A stretch of DNA of 64,000 nt, from contig ML976979.1 in assembly GCA_010015675.1 (NCBI GenBank), positions 1,533,206 through 1,597,205 on the forward strand. The letters are read 5' to 3'. Of the stretch, positions 54,922-64,000 are shown piece by piece. The DNA is from Byssothecium circinans. Lineage: Eukaryota; Ascomycota; Dothideomycetes; Pleosporales; Massarinaceae. Each line of letters starts with the position of its first letter. The first letter of the stretch is position 1. A program made the translations under genes and the position numbers. The notes under the pieces were generated by a model that ran no database searches, was not told the origin of the DNA, and saw nothing but the letters and a program-made list of their open reading frames with translations.

Positions 54922-57651
54922 ATGGCGCCCACGCATTCTTCCTACACGGCAAGCCCGACACGATGGCGATCACCACAACGCAGCCCCACACGCCGGCCGT
55001 CGCAAGATGGATCGCAGTACGAGATGGACCTGGACGTGCTGGGCCTGAACTCGACATTCGACTCGTCTGATCTTGACGACAGCCACAAGCCCAAGGTTGA
55101 CACGGTAGAGACCAGTGACATTGACGGCCCGGAAGACTTTACGATGAACATGACCTATTGGATGACGGCGGATCTCTCTCGAGCACAACAGATTCGGTCG
55201 CGTAAGGAGGCAAACGTGCATATATCTGAAGTACGGGGTGATGCGACACAGGAGCCGGAAGAGGCGCAGGACACAACCGCAGAGGGAGACAGGGCTGTCA
55301 TAGAAGATAGCTCGCAAAACCAGCTGGCTGGGTTGAATTCTGCGTCGCCGACGAGGCGCACGAACGGCGATCCGAACGACGAGCCTAGCAAGAAAGCCAG
55401 GTCGGACGTGTCCATGGAAAACGACGAAAAGGTTCGAAGCTACCTCAGCGCGTTGCCTGACACGGAAATTGGAGAAGATGCTCTCACCTCGACGCCGCTG
55501 CGCATACCCCGACAGAACCTGTTGCAAGTTCCCAGCCCCATTCCTGCCAAACCGCGATCGTTACAAGCGACGGTAGAAGACTACGATACGCCACGAAAGC
55601 CTACACAAGAGACGGTCATTCACCATCCCCCCGAGCGCATACTAGAAATAGCAAGAGATGAATTGCAGACACAGCTAGCCGAGCTACAATCACGTCTCGA
55701 CCAGCAGGAGAGCACATCTCAATCGCGCATCACCGAGCTAGAGTCGTTACTCAAATACACACAAGCTGACCTCCAAACGTCACGAAATGAGACGTTTAAA
55801 CACAGAGAGCAGGTCAGGGACTTGCAGAAGGACAGTGAAAATTGGAGAAGAGACGTTGAAGGTGCTCGGGCCGACATGGAGAGGCAGCTCAAGACGCAGG
55901 AGAAAGAGCTCACCATGAAGATGCAGGAGTTTGGGGAGGAACTGCGGTTGCAAAACCTTGCCAAGCTCCAAAGCCAGAGAGACAACTTTGGGCGGCAGAT
56001 CCAGACGCTAGAAGAGGCAAAGCGCGCTGCTGATGCAGAGGGAAAGGAGCGGGACCAATTGCTGCAACACATGAAGAGTGAATTGAGCAATCTGCGAGAG
56101 TCGCATGAACGAGACCTAGAAAATATGAGGAATGCAGGTTCAGGCGAAGCCGGTCGGGAGGCACGACAGCTTGCACAGGAGCATTTGGAAATGCAGACTA
56201 AATTGTCCTCGCTACAATCGCGTGCCGACAACCTCCAAACCAACCTAGAAAAGGCTACAGAGGAAGCACGGTTAGCCCGTCAAGAGGCTCAAGAGAGTGC
56301 CGCACTTCGAGCGTCTGCCCAATCAATCAACCAGACACAGCGCACGCGCATCGCGGATCTCGAAACCCGTCTAGAGTCTCTTCAAAGTCGCCTTGATTCT
56401 GTCCAAGCAAGCAAAAGCTCGGAAGACCAGCAGGCGGAAGACTTGGCCGATCTCGAAGAACGTCTTCAATGTCTTCAGACACGGCTTGAGGATTCACGAG
56501 CAGAAGTAGCGGCAAAAGAAAAGCAGTTACTCAAAATGCCAGAGCTACAGTCGGAAATGAATTCTCTACACTCGCAATTGGAAACAGCACGAGCCGACGC
56601 TGCTGCAAAGGACAAACAGATCCTCGCACGTATCGAGGAACAGGAGCGGTCCGAGCAGCAGTTGAACACCGCGCAAGGCCGTGTACAAAGCCTCGAAAGT
56701 ACTGTCTCCACTCTGCGGAAACAGCTTGCAGAGTCTCACCGCGACAGCGCCAAAGCGCGAACAGATGCCGAGCAATATGAGCAGAATCTCGAGGACGCCA
56801 ATGATCGCCTCCAGGATGCCCGCGCTGAAGCCGATCGCCGTGTTGCGGACGTAGAGCGAAAATTGGCAAAGCTCAAAGAGTCGAAACTAGAGGCAGAGTC
56901 TCGATTCAAGGACCTACAATCGCAACACGATGAACTTGTCGAAGAGCATGAAGGCCAACTAGAAGACGTGCGCGACAAGGCTGAGGATGCAGTACGCAAA
57001 GCTGGCTCGCTACTCGAACAAGAGCGCAGCGAGAGGAAAAGGCTCACGAAGGAGCTTAAGAAGGCCTCACATGAGCTAGAACAACTGCGCGCAGAGGTCG
57101 CCAAGAAGGCAGCGGAAGAAATGGACTTCTCCGATGAAGAAAGTTCACTCCTCTCCTCAGCCCACCCTGATGCAAAAGACACCGAGATCGAAAACCTCCG
57201 CACCCTCCTCCGCAAACAGACCTCCACCCTCAAAACCCTGAAATCCGAAACGTCATCTCTACGGAAAGAAAACACGCGTCTCAAAACCGAAGTGCACCAA
57301 TCCACCTCTTCGACCGATAGCATCACTACACTGCAATCCGAGCTTTCCCTCCTCCGACGTGAGAACGAGAGGCTTGCCACGGAAGCGAAAATAAGAGAGG
57401 AAGACTTTGACGCCGTCAACAAGGCTATGGATGAGCGACTCGCTTCCATGCTGAGCGAAATGCTCAAGGACCGCGCGAGGACTGTTGTCGGTAAGAGGGA
57501 TAGCCAGTGGGCTGATAGTGTCAGCAAGTCGAAGAGTGACCGTGAGCTCATGAGTAGAGTTCTTATGAGGGAGTGGGGGAGGCAGGAGGTTGGTGTTGCG
57601 GAGCAAGGTGAGGCGCAGGCGTATCGGTATAAGTATGTGCATAGGACCTGA
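54922..57651 (+). CDS. Large coiled-coil protein, 909 residues
   Basis: One uninterrupted frame. The first ~230 residues are disordered with phosphorylation-type Ser/Pro sites (SPTRWRSPQRSPTRR) and a short motif (GPEDFTMNMTYWMTADLSRA). The rest is an almost continuous heptad-repeat coiled coil (LAELQSRLDQQESTSQSRIT onward) up to about residue 870. This architecture occurs in spindle-pole-body, kinetochore and golgin scaffolds. The N-terminal motif vaguely recalls spindle-pole proteins, but I cannot assign it. It ends in a short basic tail. ATG 54922 directly opens the conserved-looking N-terminus. Confidence 0.75.
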   Translation: MAPTHSSYTASPTRWRSPQRSPTRRPSQDGSQYEMDLDVLGLNSTFDSSDLDDSHKPKVDTVETSDIDGPEDFTMNMTYWMTADLSRAQQIRSRKEANVHISEVRGDATQEPEEAQDTTAEGDRAVIEDSSQNQLAGLNSASPTRRTNGDPNDEPSKKARSDVSMENDEKVRSYLSALPDTEIGEDALTSTPLRIPRQNLLQVPSPIPAKPRSLQATVEDYDTPRKPTQETVIHHPPERILEIARDELQTQLAELQSRLDQQESTSQSRITELESLLKYTQADLQTSRNETFKHREQVRDLQKDSENWRRDVEGARADMERQLKTQEKELTMKMQEFGEELRLQNLAKLQSQRDNFGRQIQTLEEAKRAADAEGKERDQLLQHMKSELSNLRESHERDLENMRNAGSGEAGREARQLAQEHLEMQTKLSSLQSRADNLQTNLEKATEEARLARQEAQESAALRASAQSINQTQRTRIADLETRLESLQSRLDSVQASKSSEDQQAEDLADLEERLQCLQTRLEDSRAEVAAKEKQLLKMPELQSEMNSLHSQLETARADAAAKDKQILARIEEQERSEQQLNTAQGRVQSLESTVSTLRKQLAESHRDSAKARTDAEQYEQNLEDANDRLQDARAEADRRVADVERKLAKLKESKLEAESRFKDLQSQHDELVEEHEGQLEDVRDKAEDAVRKAGSLLEQERSERKRLTKELKKASHELEQLRAEVAKKAAEEMDFSDEESSLLSSAHPDAKDTEIENLRTLLRKQTSTLKTLKSETSSLRKENTRLKTEVHQSTSSTDSITTLQSELSLLRRENERLATEAKIREEDFDAVNKAMDERLASMLSEMLKDRARTVVGKRDSQWADSVSKSKSDRELMSRVLMREWGRQEVGVAEQGEAQAYRYKYVHRT

Positions 57652-58885
57652 CGGTAGTTCAATTGGGCTTTTTTATGAGACAAATGCGGCGTTTTGCGAA
57701 GGTGTTGGGATTTGGGTGGGGCTGTTTAGTTGGACTGTTATGGTTTAGAGAACCGTTGCACGGCGTGCTAAAGGACGGTCGGGTCTTTGGAGCTTTAATG
57801 AACGGCAATGCAAAAAGGGAATGAGTGGCTGTTTCCACAGTTTGGTCAATGCTCTCTCTTCTCTTTCCGCAGTTTCTTTCCAGACCGAAACTACCCACAA
57901 GGACAGGCGGAATACGTGAAGCGACTATCGTTTTCACATCTTCTCTGACGTAATCCAGAAGGATGGTACTTGCATGATGCAACTGTCCAAATCGAAGCTC
58001 ATAGCCAGGTCAAAGAGTGGTGCACATCGACACGATCTTGGAACAAACAATTACGGATGAGCGCTATGCGGAGGTATAAGGGTATGTCGCCACAGCGAAA
58101 GAAAGCAGCAGCAGAACCAATAGTGCTTTCCTAAACACACCCACGGAGATGTTAGAAGAGGAGACCATCTGGATCTCCATCTTCAATTAAGGTGCGTTAT
58201 GTGCATGATCCACAAAGATTGGTGCGGGCTTGCCTGAATAGTGGGAGTAACTCGGCCCACGCGCCAAGTCAGAGACTTCGCCCTACTAGTATTATCTTTT
58301 CACATTGGAGCGGGATTGCATGTTAATCTAGGTAAGTCCAAGTCTCTAGCTTCGCGCGTGGGGCGGGTACCAGAGTGTGCAGTCATTACTCTTCGTGAAC
58401 AATCTTAATAACAACAATTCAGGACGAGCGGACTTGTTGAGGACCCGTGTGAGAATAGGACAAGCGAGAGGTTGACCCAGCCTGGTACCGCCAATGATGA
58501 TAATCGCGGTAAGTTCTTATTTCGTCTTGCTGAAGGGGCTTGCTTACATCATGCCCGCCTAATATTTCGTGTAGTGGAAGTAATCGTCACCGTTGGTAAC
58601 GATGAAATAGAATAGGAGATTCGAGTCAGGCTATATATACAAGTATTCACTACATCGTCGTGATGGAAGCATATAAACAGACAGCCCATGCGACCATGAA
58701 GCTGTCAAGAGCATGGAACATGTCACAGGCTCGAGCTCGGAGCAAGAAAGGGGCGGATGCCACAGCCAATTCAAGCCCACAAAGCAAACCATATCCGACT
58801 CCTTTCAGTTACCACAACCACTTCACGTCCACAAAGCGAAGCCACAACCGACTTGCTTCAATCCTTTGCAGGAAACACCCCCTCT
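57652..58885. other. Intergenic region
   Basis: No gene recognised. The first 90 bases resemble 62161-62216 (see repeats). Confidence 0.4.
57682..57737. repeat. Duplicated segment, copy 1
   Basis: AATGCGGCGTTTTGCGAAGG ... TGTTTAGTTGGACTG is about 80% identical to 62161-62216, in the same orientation. It lies 30 bases past the stop of the coiled-coil gene. Confidence 0.6.
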
Positions 58886-59598
58886 CTAGCACAAATAATT
58901 CGTAAACGGCGGATATCCACAGCACACATGTGCATCTTCCCCGCACCCGTATGGATCTTTGCAATTATTTGCACTGCACGGTGATCCAGGGCAGCCTGGG
59001 ATTTCGGTACCGCAGCAAAAGGCTGTCAATTTGCTGTTGTCTGTGTAACACACATTCGGCGACTTGCACTGGCTGTCGTTGCTACAGGCTTGACCAGCGC
59101 TCCGAACGGCTGCTGGCGTTGGTGCGGGAGAGGATGAGGATGTTGGCGCGGGTGAAGGCATGCGAGAGGATGCAGGGTTCGATGGTGATCGGATAAGGGA
59201 AGGCGTCCTCGAGGAGGAGGATGTAGCCGCGTTCGGTGCGGGCAGCGATGTGTAGGTATCAGAGTGAGGTGGTGAAAGGGCGGTCATCGAAGTCTGGTAC
59301 GCGATTTACCGTCAGCCAAGCTCAACGTAGTACAACGGAAACATACCAGATCGCCCGTGAGGCTTTGTCCCGATTGTGTCGATTTCGAGAGTTGAGTGCG
59401 AATGATGGTGAAATAAAGGGCGAGGAAAACTCCCGTGACTACTAGGAAGAGCAGAATAACGATGATTGTAGTTCTGATCGGTTTCGTTTGGAAAGATGTT
59501 TTTATGCGATTGTTGGACCTGATGGTGTCACCTTGACTGCCGGTTATGTTCGTGTTGTCGTTGCCAGTGGTTGTTGCTTTCGCATAGTCGTAATCCAT
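58886..59598 (-). CDS. Single-pass membrane protein with Cys-rich ectodomain
   Basis: Exons 59598-59347 and 59293-58886 (intron GTATGT...CCAG, 53 nt) give 219 residues. The short polar N-terminus (MDYDYAKATTTGNDN) is followed by a transmembrane helix near residues 43-65 (TTIIVILLFLVVTGVFLALY). A Ser/Pro-rich stalk comes next. The C-terminal domain holds about ten cysteines (AGQACSNDSQCKSPNVCY, AFCCGTEIPGCPGSPC, GCGEDAHVCCGYPPF). Topology is probably N-in, with the Cys-rich domain outside or luminal. The spacing resembles disulfide-knot folds, but no named family is certain. Confidence 0.72.
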
Positions 59599-60477
59599 AT
59601 CGATCTTAAGGAATCAAGGCTAAGGTACCATAGGTTCGGAAGCGTACAGCTGGTGGAGTCGGTAGAAGTTGGTACAATGTCACACCCAAGGCACAGTGGA
59701 ATCTAACAGTGCTAATAACATTCGTAGGAGCCGCATTGGCTCCTTCCAGAGCAGAGTTTTCCATAGCAGTTCCATTTTTATCATTGCACTTTCAGTTGCC
59801 CCAATTGCACAGAGAACAGGGGTTCCATTCGTCAGAGGCCTGAAAGACGGCATTATCCTGTCTCCTTACTATCCCGACTGTTACACCATGCCTATCAGGA
59901 GCATACGTTGACCTTGCTTATTGGTTCAAGGTCGGTATGATTTGCTTCGGACTCACACCCATAATTTATGCGATGGCTTCCCCCAACCTATGAGATGGCG
60001 AATGCAACAAGAAGGCAAAAAGGCAAACAGGAGGCAGACAGAAGGCAAACAGAATGTGAACAGAAGACAAATAGAAAGCAAGCATAGAGTGGTGATGCGG
60101 GATATGTAGTCATGTTGCTTTCATCACATATGCCGTGTAACACACAAAAAGCGCCAAGCATATACACCGGTTCTGCTCAGCCTTTCGTGCGCGGCTTGTT
60201 TATTAAGTACACGTGGCATCCCTATAGCCTCATTTAGTATCACAAAAGGCAATTCAGAGAGAAGAAGGTATAAGAGGTGAAGCAAAGATAGTCCACCTTA
60301 TGTCCATAAAATACTTTCAAGCGAGGTATATGCCTCGCACTGTAGTATATATATTGGCCAGTATTTCGACTTCCAAACGCAAGCAGACATTGCTCCAATT
60401 CGTATTCTTCGTATATAGAGGGAGGTTCAGTCGACCAGCGGTAATTGCTGCCGCCTAAATGCTGCTGGGGCAGTGCC
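59599..60477. other. Divergent intergenic region
   Basis: No gene seen. There is a purine-rich imperfect repeat (AGGCAAACAGAAGGC type) near 60008-60085. Promoters of both flanking genes are expected here. Confidence 0.4.
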
Positions 60478-61671
60478 ATGGATGTCGTATCAGGGTTAGC
60501 AAGCGTATCCCAACTTCTTGCTTACAGTCACTCGACCTTCCAAATCCTAATAAAACTATTTAAGCTGGTAAAGGATGGTCCAGCCATGCTGAAGCAACAG
60601 CAGCCCAGTATACGTCTCCTCCTTACCAGCATCGACAGCCTCAACAAGAGCCCCGCACCAGCACACATTCTCACCACACTATTGGAGCTATCGAACCTTG
60701 CAACCAAAGCAATTCTACTCATTGATCAAAGCCAGGAGAAAGGCTTTCTTGGACTTCGTTGGGCCGCCGTACGCAACGAAACAGCACTGTCTCAGATATT
60801 CGCTTCGCTCAGAGAGTATAGGGAGATTCTACATCTTGCCATCTCGATCGATACTCGGAAAACAACAGAACGGATGTCAGATCAGTCTAAGAACATGGGT
60901 AATGTGTATGTCCTGCTGTTCCCTCAGTTGTTCCCGACCGAACTTAACCCCAACCCAGCCATTCGTTCAAGTACGCCACAAACAAATCGGAGGGCGACCG
61001 CAACACAAGCCAGGTCGGCTGCGGCAAACTGGAGTCCGGCCATAGAGTTTTAGCGACCAACCAATCTAACGGAAATGACAACTTCAACATGGTGGGCAAC
61101 GACGAAACGGCCTCACTCGATAAGGTCACTGTCATCGCACCCAAATCCACTGCGCAGCAGGAACACACTACCGCTGCGCAGCAGCACCACACTCCTCAAG
61201 GCTCCAATGCACAGGATCATTTCGACCAGGGATCGAGGGGCCCTGTAGTGCCTGCGTCCGAGCCCACATCCAACCCACATCCCCAGGAACGTCGATTGAT
61301 CGAACCGCAGCGACAAGCGGGGCTCATCGAGCAGTCTCCAGCGGTCGAATCGTCCACCAGCACGACATGTGAACCGGAATATGCCCAAAAGTAAGAAAGG
61401 TCACTGAGATGTTGGATAGCTGATTGTATAGAGGGAATGGGGGAACACATCTCCGCAAATGATGCAATCTCCATCATCTCCCACCAACTCGGACGCTCCT
61501 CCCGTCATGTCACAGAACCTCCGTCACACTTCTCAAGAGCTACCGTTTCCATCATCTCCCACCAACTCGGAAGTTCCTCCCAGAACCTCCGTCGCACTTT
61601 TTCACCCGCCCCCCGATCACCGCCTGGATACAACGAGAGAAGGCGTTTTTGAGAATGAAGCCGGGGTATAG
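60478..61671 (+). CDS. Fungal NLR-type N-terminal-domain protein without NTPase
   Basis: Three exons, 60478-60905, 60959-61390 and 61434-61671 (introns 53 and 43 nt), give 365 residues. Residues 1-135 (MDVVSGLASVSQLLAYSHST..., SIRLLLTSIDSLN) resemble the helical N-terminal domain that precedes NACHT or NB-ARC modules in fungal STAND receptors (SesA/HeLo-like). No P-loop or repeat domain follows. The rest is polar and disordered, with KVTVIAPKSTAQQE and a twice-repeated PSSPTNS(D/E) segment encoded by a perfect 23-nt repeat (61471-61493, 61549-61571). The last acceptor (TATAGAG) is less certain. If it is not used, the protein ends at 61394. Confidence 0.68.
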
Positions 61672-62034
61672 TTGCAGCTTTGTGGGCTGCCAGTTATACA
61701 GGGCTTGATGTCGGGAGGTGTTGACTGTTGATGGATCAAAACATGTGGATGAGCTACATCTTCCTTTTGTTTTTTCTGTTTTTGGTTCCACGACCATTGC
61801 CACTCGCTCCGATTCAAAATTCTAGTGAAATCGCTTACATATTTCGTTGTTTGCTTGCTTGGAGTTGTTGCGGATACACTTCTACCTTGGTCTCCTAGCT
61901 TTTTGCAACTCGCTTCTTTTGACACCGCTCATCTCTCATGCGCACAAATTAGCCTTCGTGCCAGACCACAGTGTCATAGTGATGTCGTTTGCTTTCACTT
62001 TACCCTTCATGGAGTCGATATCTCATTTACAAGG

Positions 62035-62118
62035 CTACAGCAACCGCTTCCGAGCTAACTCAATATTCTTTAGCATCACTGCCCCTTCCGAGCCAGCACA
62101 ATCCTCTTCAGCGTCTCC
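62035..62118 (-). repeat. Two tandem decayed copies of the LCL2 3' coding end
   Basis: 62035-62076 and 62077-62118 each align in codon register with LCL2 62457-62498. On the minus strand, relics of [12 protein letters not shown] are readable twice, the copy nearer LCL2 being LKRIVLARKG and the farther one LKNIELARKRLL. About 70% identity; not a gene. Confidence 0.65.
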
Positions 62119-62160
62119 CTTGTTGCCACAAGTATGTGCAGATCACTCGTATGTGAAAAG

Positions 62161-62216
62161 AATGCGGAGTTTTGCGAAAGCTTGGGACTTGCGCGGGATT
62201 GTTTAGTTGGACTCGT
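62161..62216. repeat. Duplicated segment, copy 2
   Basis: Matches 57682-57737 with scattered substitutions and one gap. Both copies also have AAGTATGTGCA some 30-40 bases to the left. Confidence 0.6.
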
Positions 62217-62456
62217 GTATGCTGAACATTAGACGGCGTCATAACGAAACACGAATTTTGGCAATCAGTCACTTGTCAAAGCGTAATCCGCTCGCTCGCA
62301 AATGTTTTTCCATACCCTCTCAAGCCATCAATTGATATCTCAATGCCTCCAAATGCCGTTCTCGTCTCATGATCCCATACCTCGTCTGTCGTCACAACAG
62401 TCTGTTACACGCCAAACCACGATGATGCCTTCCCATGCCCACTTCTCCCCACAACA

Positions 62457-62934
62457 CTACAACAGCCCCTTCCTCGCCAACTCGATCTTCTTCAGCGTCT
62501 CTCCCTCCTTATAACCCCCCTTGGATGCACAAATCGATATCCCCTCCGCAATCTCCGCTTTATCCTCCACGGTCTCCCAGGCACAGGGGCAATGGTGCGG
62601 GAAGTGGACGCAAGAGAGGGTGCCGGGGCAGAGGTAGCGGTCGCAGTGTGCTGGAAAGGGTAAGGGTTAGCCAAACCCTGTGATGCAGTAGAGGTTGAGA
62701 ATGTATACAAGGCACAGGGGAAGAGGGAATGAAAGCTAGTAGGCGGTTAAGTTGGATTCTCGTACCTGATTCATATTGCTGCTGGTACCACGCCGAGTCG
62801 CTGCGCACGTTTTGTTGCTGTTGTTGCTGATGTGCGCCGCCGCCGCCGAACATTTGGTCGAAGAAACCGAATTGCGCGGTCGCTGTGAAAGTGAAGAAGC
62901 CGAGTGCTACGAGGAAGAGGATTTGGAACTCCAT
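62457..62934 (-). CDS. lcl2: LCL2, long chronological lifespan protein 2 homologue
   Basis: A small secretory-pathway protein named for a yeast lifespan phenotype and implicated in ER-associated degradation. Exons 62934-62766 and 62650-62457 with a 115-nt phase-1 intron encode 120 residues. Signal peptide [20 protein letters not shown], then [13 protein letters not shown], a short poly-Gln (HQQQQQQN) and the family core [20 protein letters not shown] with CPCAW. The C-terminal [20 protein letters not shown] matches the family. Length is normal. The start is divergent from NOP10, 370 bases away. Confidence 0.92.
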
Positions 62935-63304
62935 GGTGTCGGGAGCCCTCGGTGGGCAGTCTTTTGTTTCGTTCGAGGTTGAGGGATGCGTGGCGGGAGG
63001 GCGGTCGATTGATGATGCTGATGTGGAGCTTTGAGGATGCAAATGAGACAAACATGCCAAGCTTTTGGAGCTTTGCGGGCGGACTACCGAAAATGCGAAA
63101 TGGAAAAAAGTTTGAAACTCGACACCACACCATCTCCCTACCTAAACCACATCAAACCTCCCACCAATACCTCACACAAACCTCCGCCAGGTAAGCGCAC
63201 CTACCTATCCAACACAATCTCACTCTTCCACCGCCGAAAAGCCGCTCTGCATCCCTCAATCCTACTCCACACAGCACCCTCACTAATAAACCACCAACTG
63301 CAGT
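62935..63304. promoter_or_regulatory. LCL2-NOP10 divergent promoter with NOP10 5' UTR intron
   Basis: A probable 5' UTR intron runs from 63191 (GCCAG|GTAAGC) to 63303 (ACTGCAG), with CTAAT as branch, and ends one base before the NOP10 start codon. Core promoters of both genes lie to its left. Confidence 0.55.
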
Positions 63305-63581
63305 ATGCATCTCATGTACACGCTCGGCCCCGACGGCAAGCGCATATACACGCTGCAGAAAGTAGTCGACGGCGTGATTTCCGATTCTGCGCACCCGGCG
63401 CGCTTCTCGCCCGATGATTCGTACTCGAGGCATAGGGTTACGATTAAGAAGAGGCATGGGTTGTTGCCGTTTCAGCAGGCGCAGAGTGAGTTACCCCCTT
63501 GGATTATGGGGAGGCATACTGGGGGATGAGTGCAATGGTTACTGACTTGCACTAGAGAATAGGGTTGCGGAGAAGCAGTGA
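63305..63581 (+). CDS. nop10: NOP10, H/ACA snoRNP protein
   Basis: A core protein of H/ACA ribonucleoproteins that guide pseudouridylation of rRNA, bound to the Cbf5 catalytic subunit. Exons 63305-63485 and 63556-63581 (70-nt intron) encode 68 residues. It starts [20 protein letters not shown], followed by [19 protein letters not shown] and [11 protein letters not shown], the whole conserved Nop10 sequence. The C-terminal tail KNRVAEKQ comes from the second exon. Length fits the family. Confidence 0.95.
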
Positions 63582-64000
63582 GAGAGCTCGGATGGAAGAG
63601 AGGGGAGCTTCGAGGCGACGTCTGCGAAGGTGGGGTATGAATGGATGCTTGATTGATTGATTGGTTGATTGATGGGATACCACAAGGCGTTCACGGAGTA
63701 TTGGCGAAAGAAAAGTGGAAATATTTGCTGGAATGGATGAGGATAAGAAGACCTTGCCATGCTATCTCCTTTGGCATGGCATTATGCACCCGGTTGCTAG
63801 GTAGCTACAGCTAGCTATCGAAGCTATTCATCTCGTGCAACTTCCGCCGCATTTCGATTGCCCACACCGATCAATTCACTTGCCTCAGCTATACGGAGAG
63901 CTTGAAGTCCCATCACACCGCATCATTCCCCAGCGTAACTCCTCCCTCAGACCCCCACGTACTAACCCACGCGACTCCCAAAATCGCCAAATGCAACAAC
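63582..64000. other. Intergenic end of window
   Basis: No gene recognised. Short TTGATTGATTGATTGGTTG repeat near 63650-63675. Confidence 0.45.

Larger units (their letters stand above)
61672..62456. other. Intergenic region with relic duplications
   Basis: No gene. It contains two decayed copies of the 3' coding end of LCL2 and a segment similar to the 3' flank of the coiled-coil gene. Confidence 0.5.

Noticed and set aside
56736..57683. Ser-rich antisense frame of about 315 codons over the coiled-coil gene
   Set aside because: A shadow of the Glu/Leu/Ser-rich coiled coil on the other strand.
1..64000. tRNA genes and CRISPR arrays
   Set aside because: A visual search for B-box-like GGTTCGA sequences gave no cloverleaf, and no spaced direct repeats were found. 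A tRNAscan run would settle the tRNA question.

Overview
The window is nuclear DNA of a filamentous ascomycete. Most introns are 45-120 bases, begin GT(A/G)NGT and carry CTRAY-type branch sites. Protein families seen include a fungal PDR-type ABC transporter, a Zn2Cys6 regulator, an Egh16-like secreted protein, cellobiose dehydrogenase, a septin and a fungal NLR-type N-terminal domain. Gene content and one transposon with C-to-T decay (RIP-like) point to Dothideomycetes, probably Pleosporales; the order is inference. No CRISPR array, operon or convincing tRNA was seen.

Layout. 0.1-0.9 kb: a small hypothetical gene. 2.7-7.4 kb: a five-exon, 1,487-residue PDR multidrug ABC transporter. 8.2-9.5 kb: an intact Tc1/mariner element with 45-bp perfect terminal inverted repeats. 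12.5-15.4 kb: TAF6 and SAR1; SAR1 needs a 2-nucleotide exon. 15.8-17.9 kb: a low-complexity single-pass membrane protein. 19.0-21.6 kb: cellobiose dehydrogenase. 23.7-24.7 kb: a hypothetical gene. 25.2-29.7 kb: septin CDC12 and PWP2, divergent. 30.6-32.3 kb: an Egh16-like secreted protein.

34.0-36.5 kb is a nested transposon site. An element with 100-bp perfect inverted arms around an assembly gap of 475 Ns has a RIP-decayed pogo/Fot1 element inserted in its right arm. The accessory stretch that follows (36.6-48 kb) holds a PSI-type membrane protein, two aminoglycoside-phosphotransferase-like (APH) proteins, one interrupted by an in-frame TAA, and several hypothetical genes. From 48.7 kb come an F-box protein, a Zn2Cys6 regulator whose exon 1-2 junction needs a 32-nt intron or a frameshift, a 909-residue coiled-coil protein, a Cys-rich membrane protein, an NLR-type N-terminal-domain protein without a visible NTPase, LCL2 and NOP10.

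Housekeeping genes (TAF6, SAR1, CDC12, PWP2, LCL2, NOP10) are interspersed with accessory genes, and no biosynthetic cluster is evident. SAR1 and LCL2 relate to the early secretory pathway. PWP2 and NOP10 both serve ribosome biogenesis but are not adjacent. Exon boundaries were read by eye from splice signals and frame continuity; there is no transcript support.
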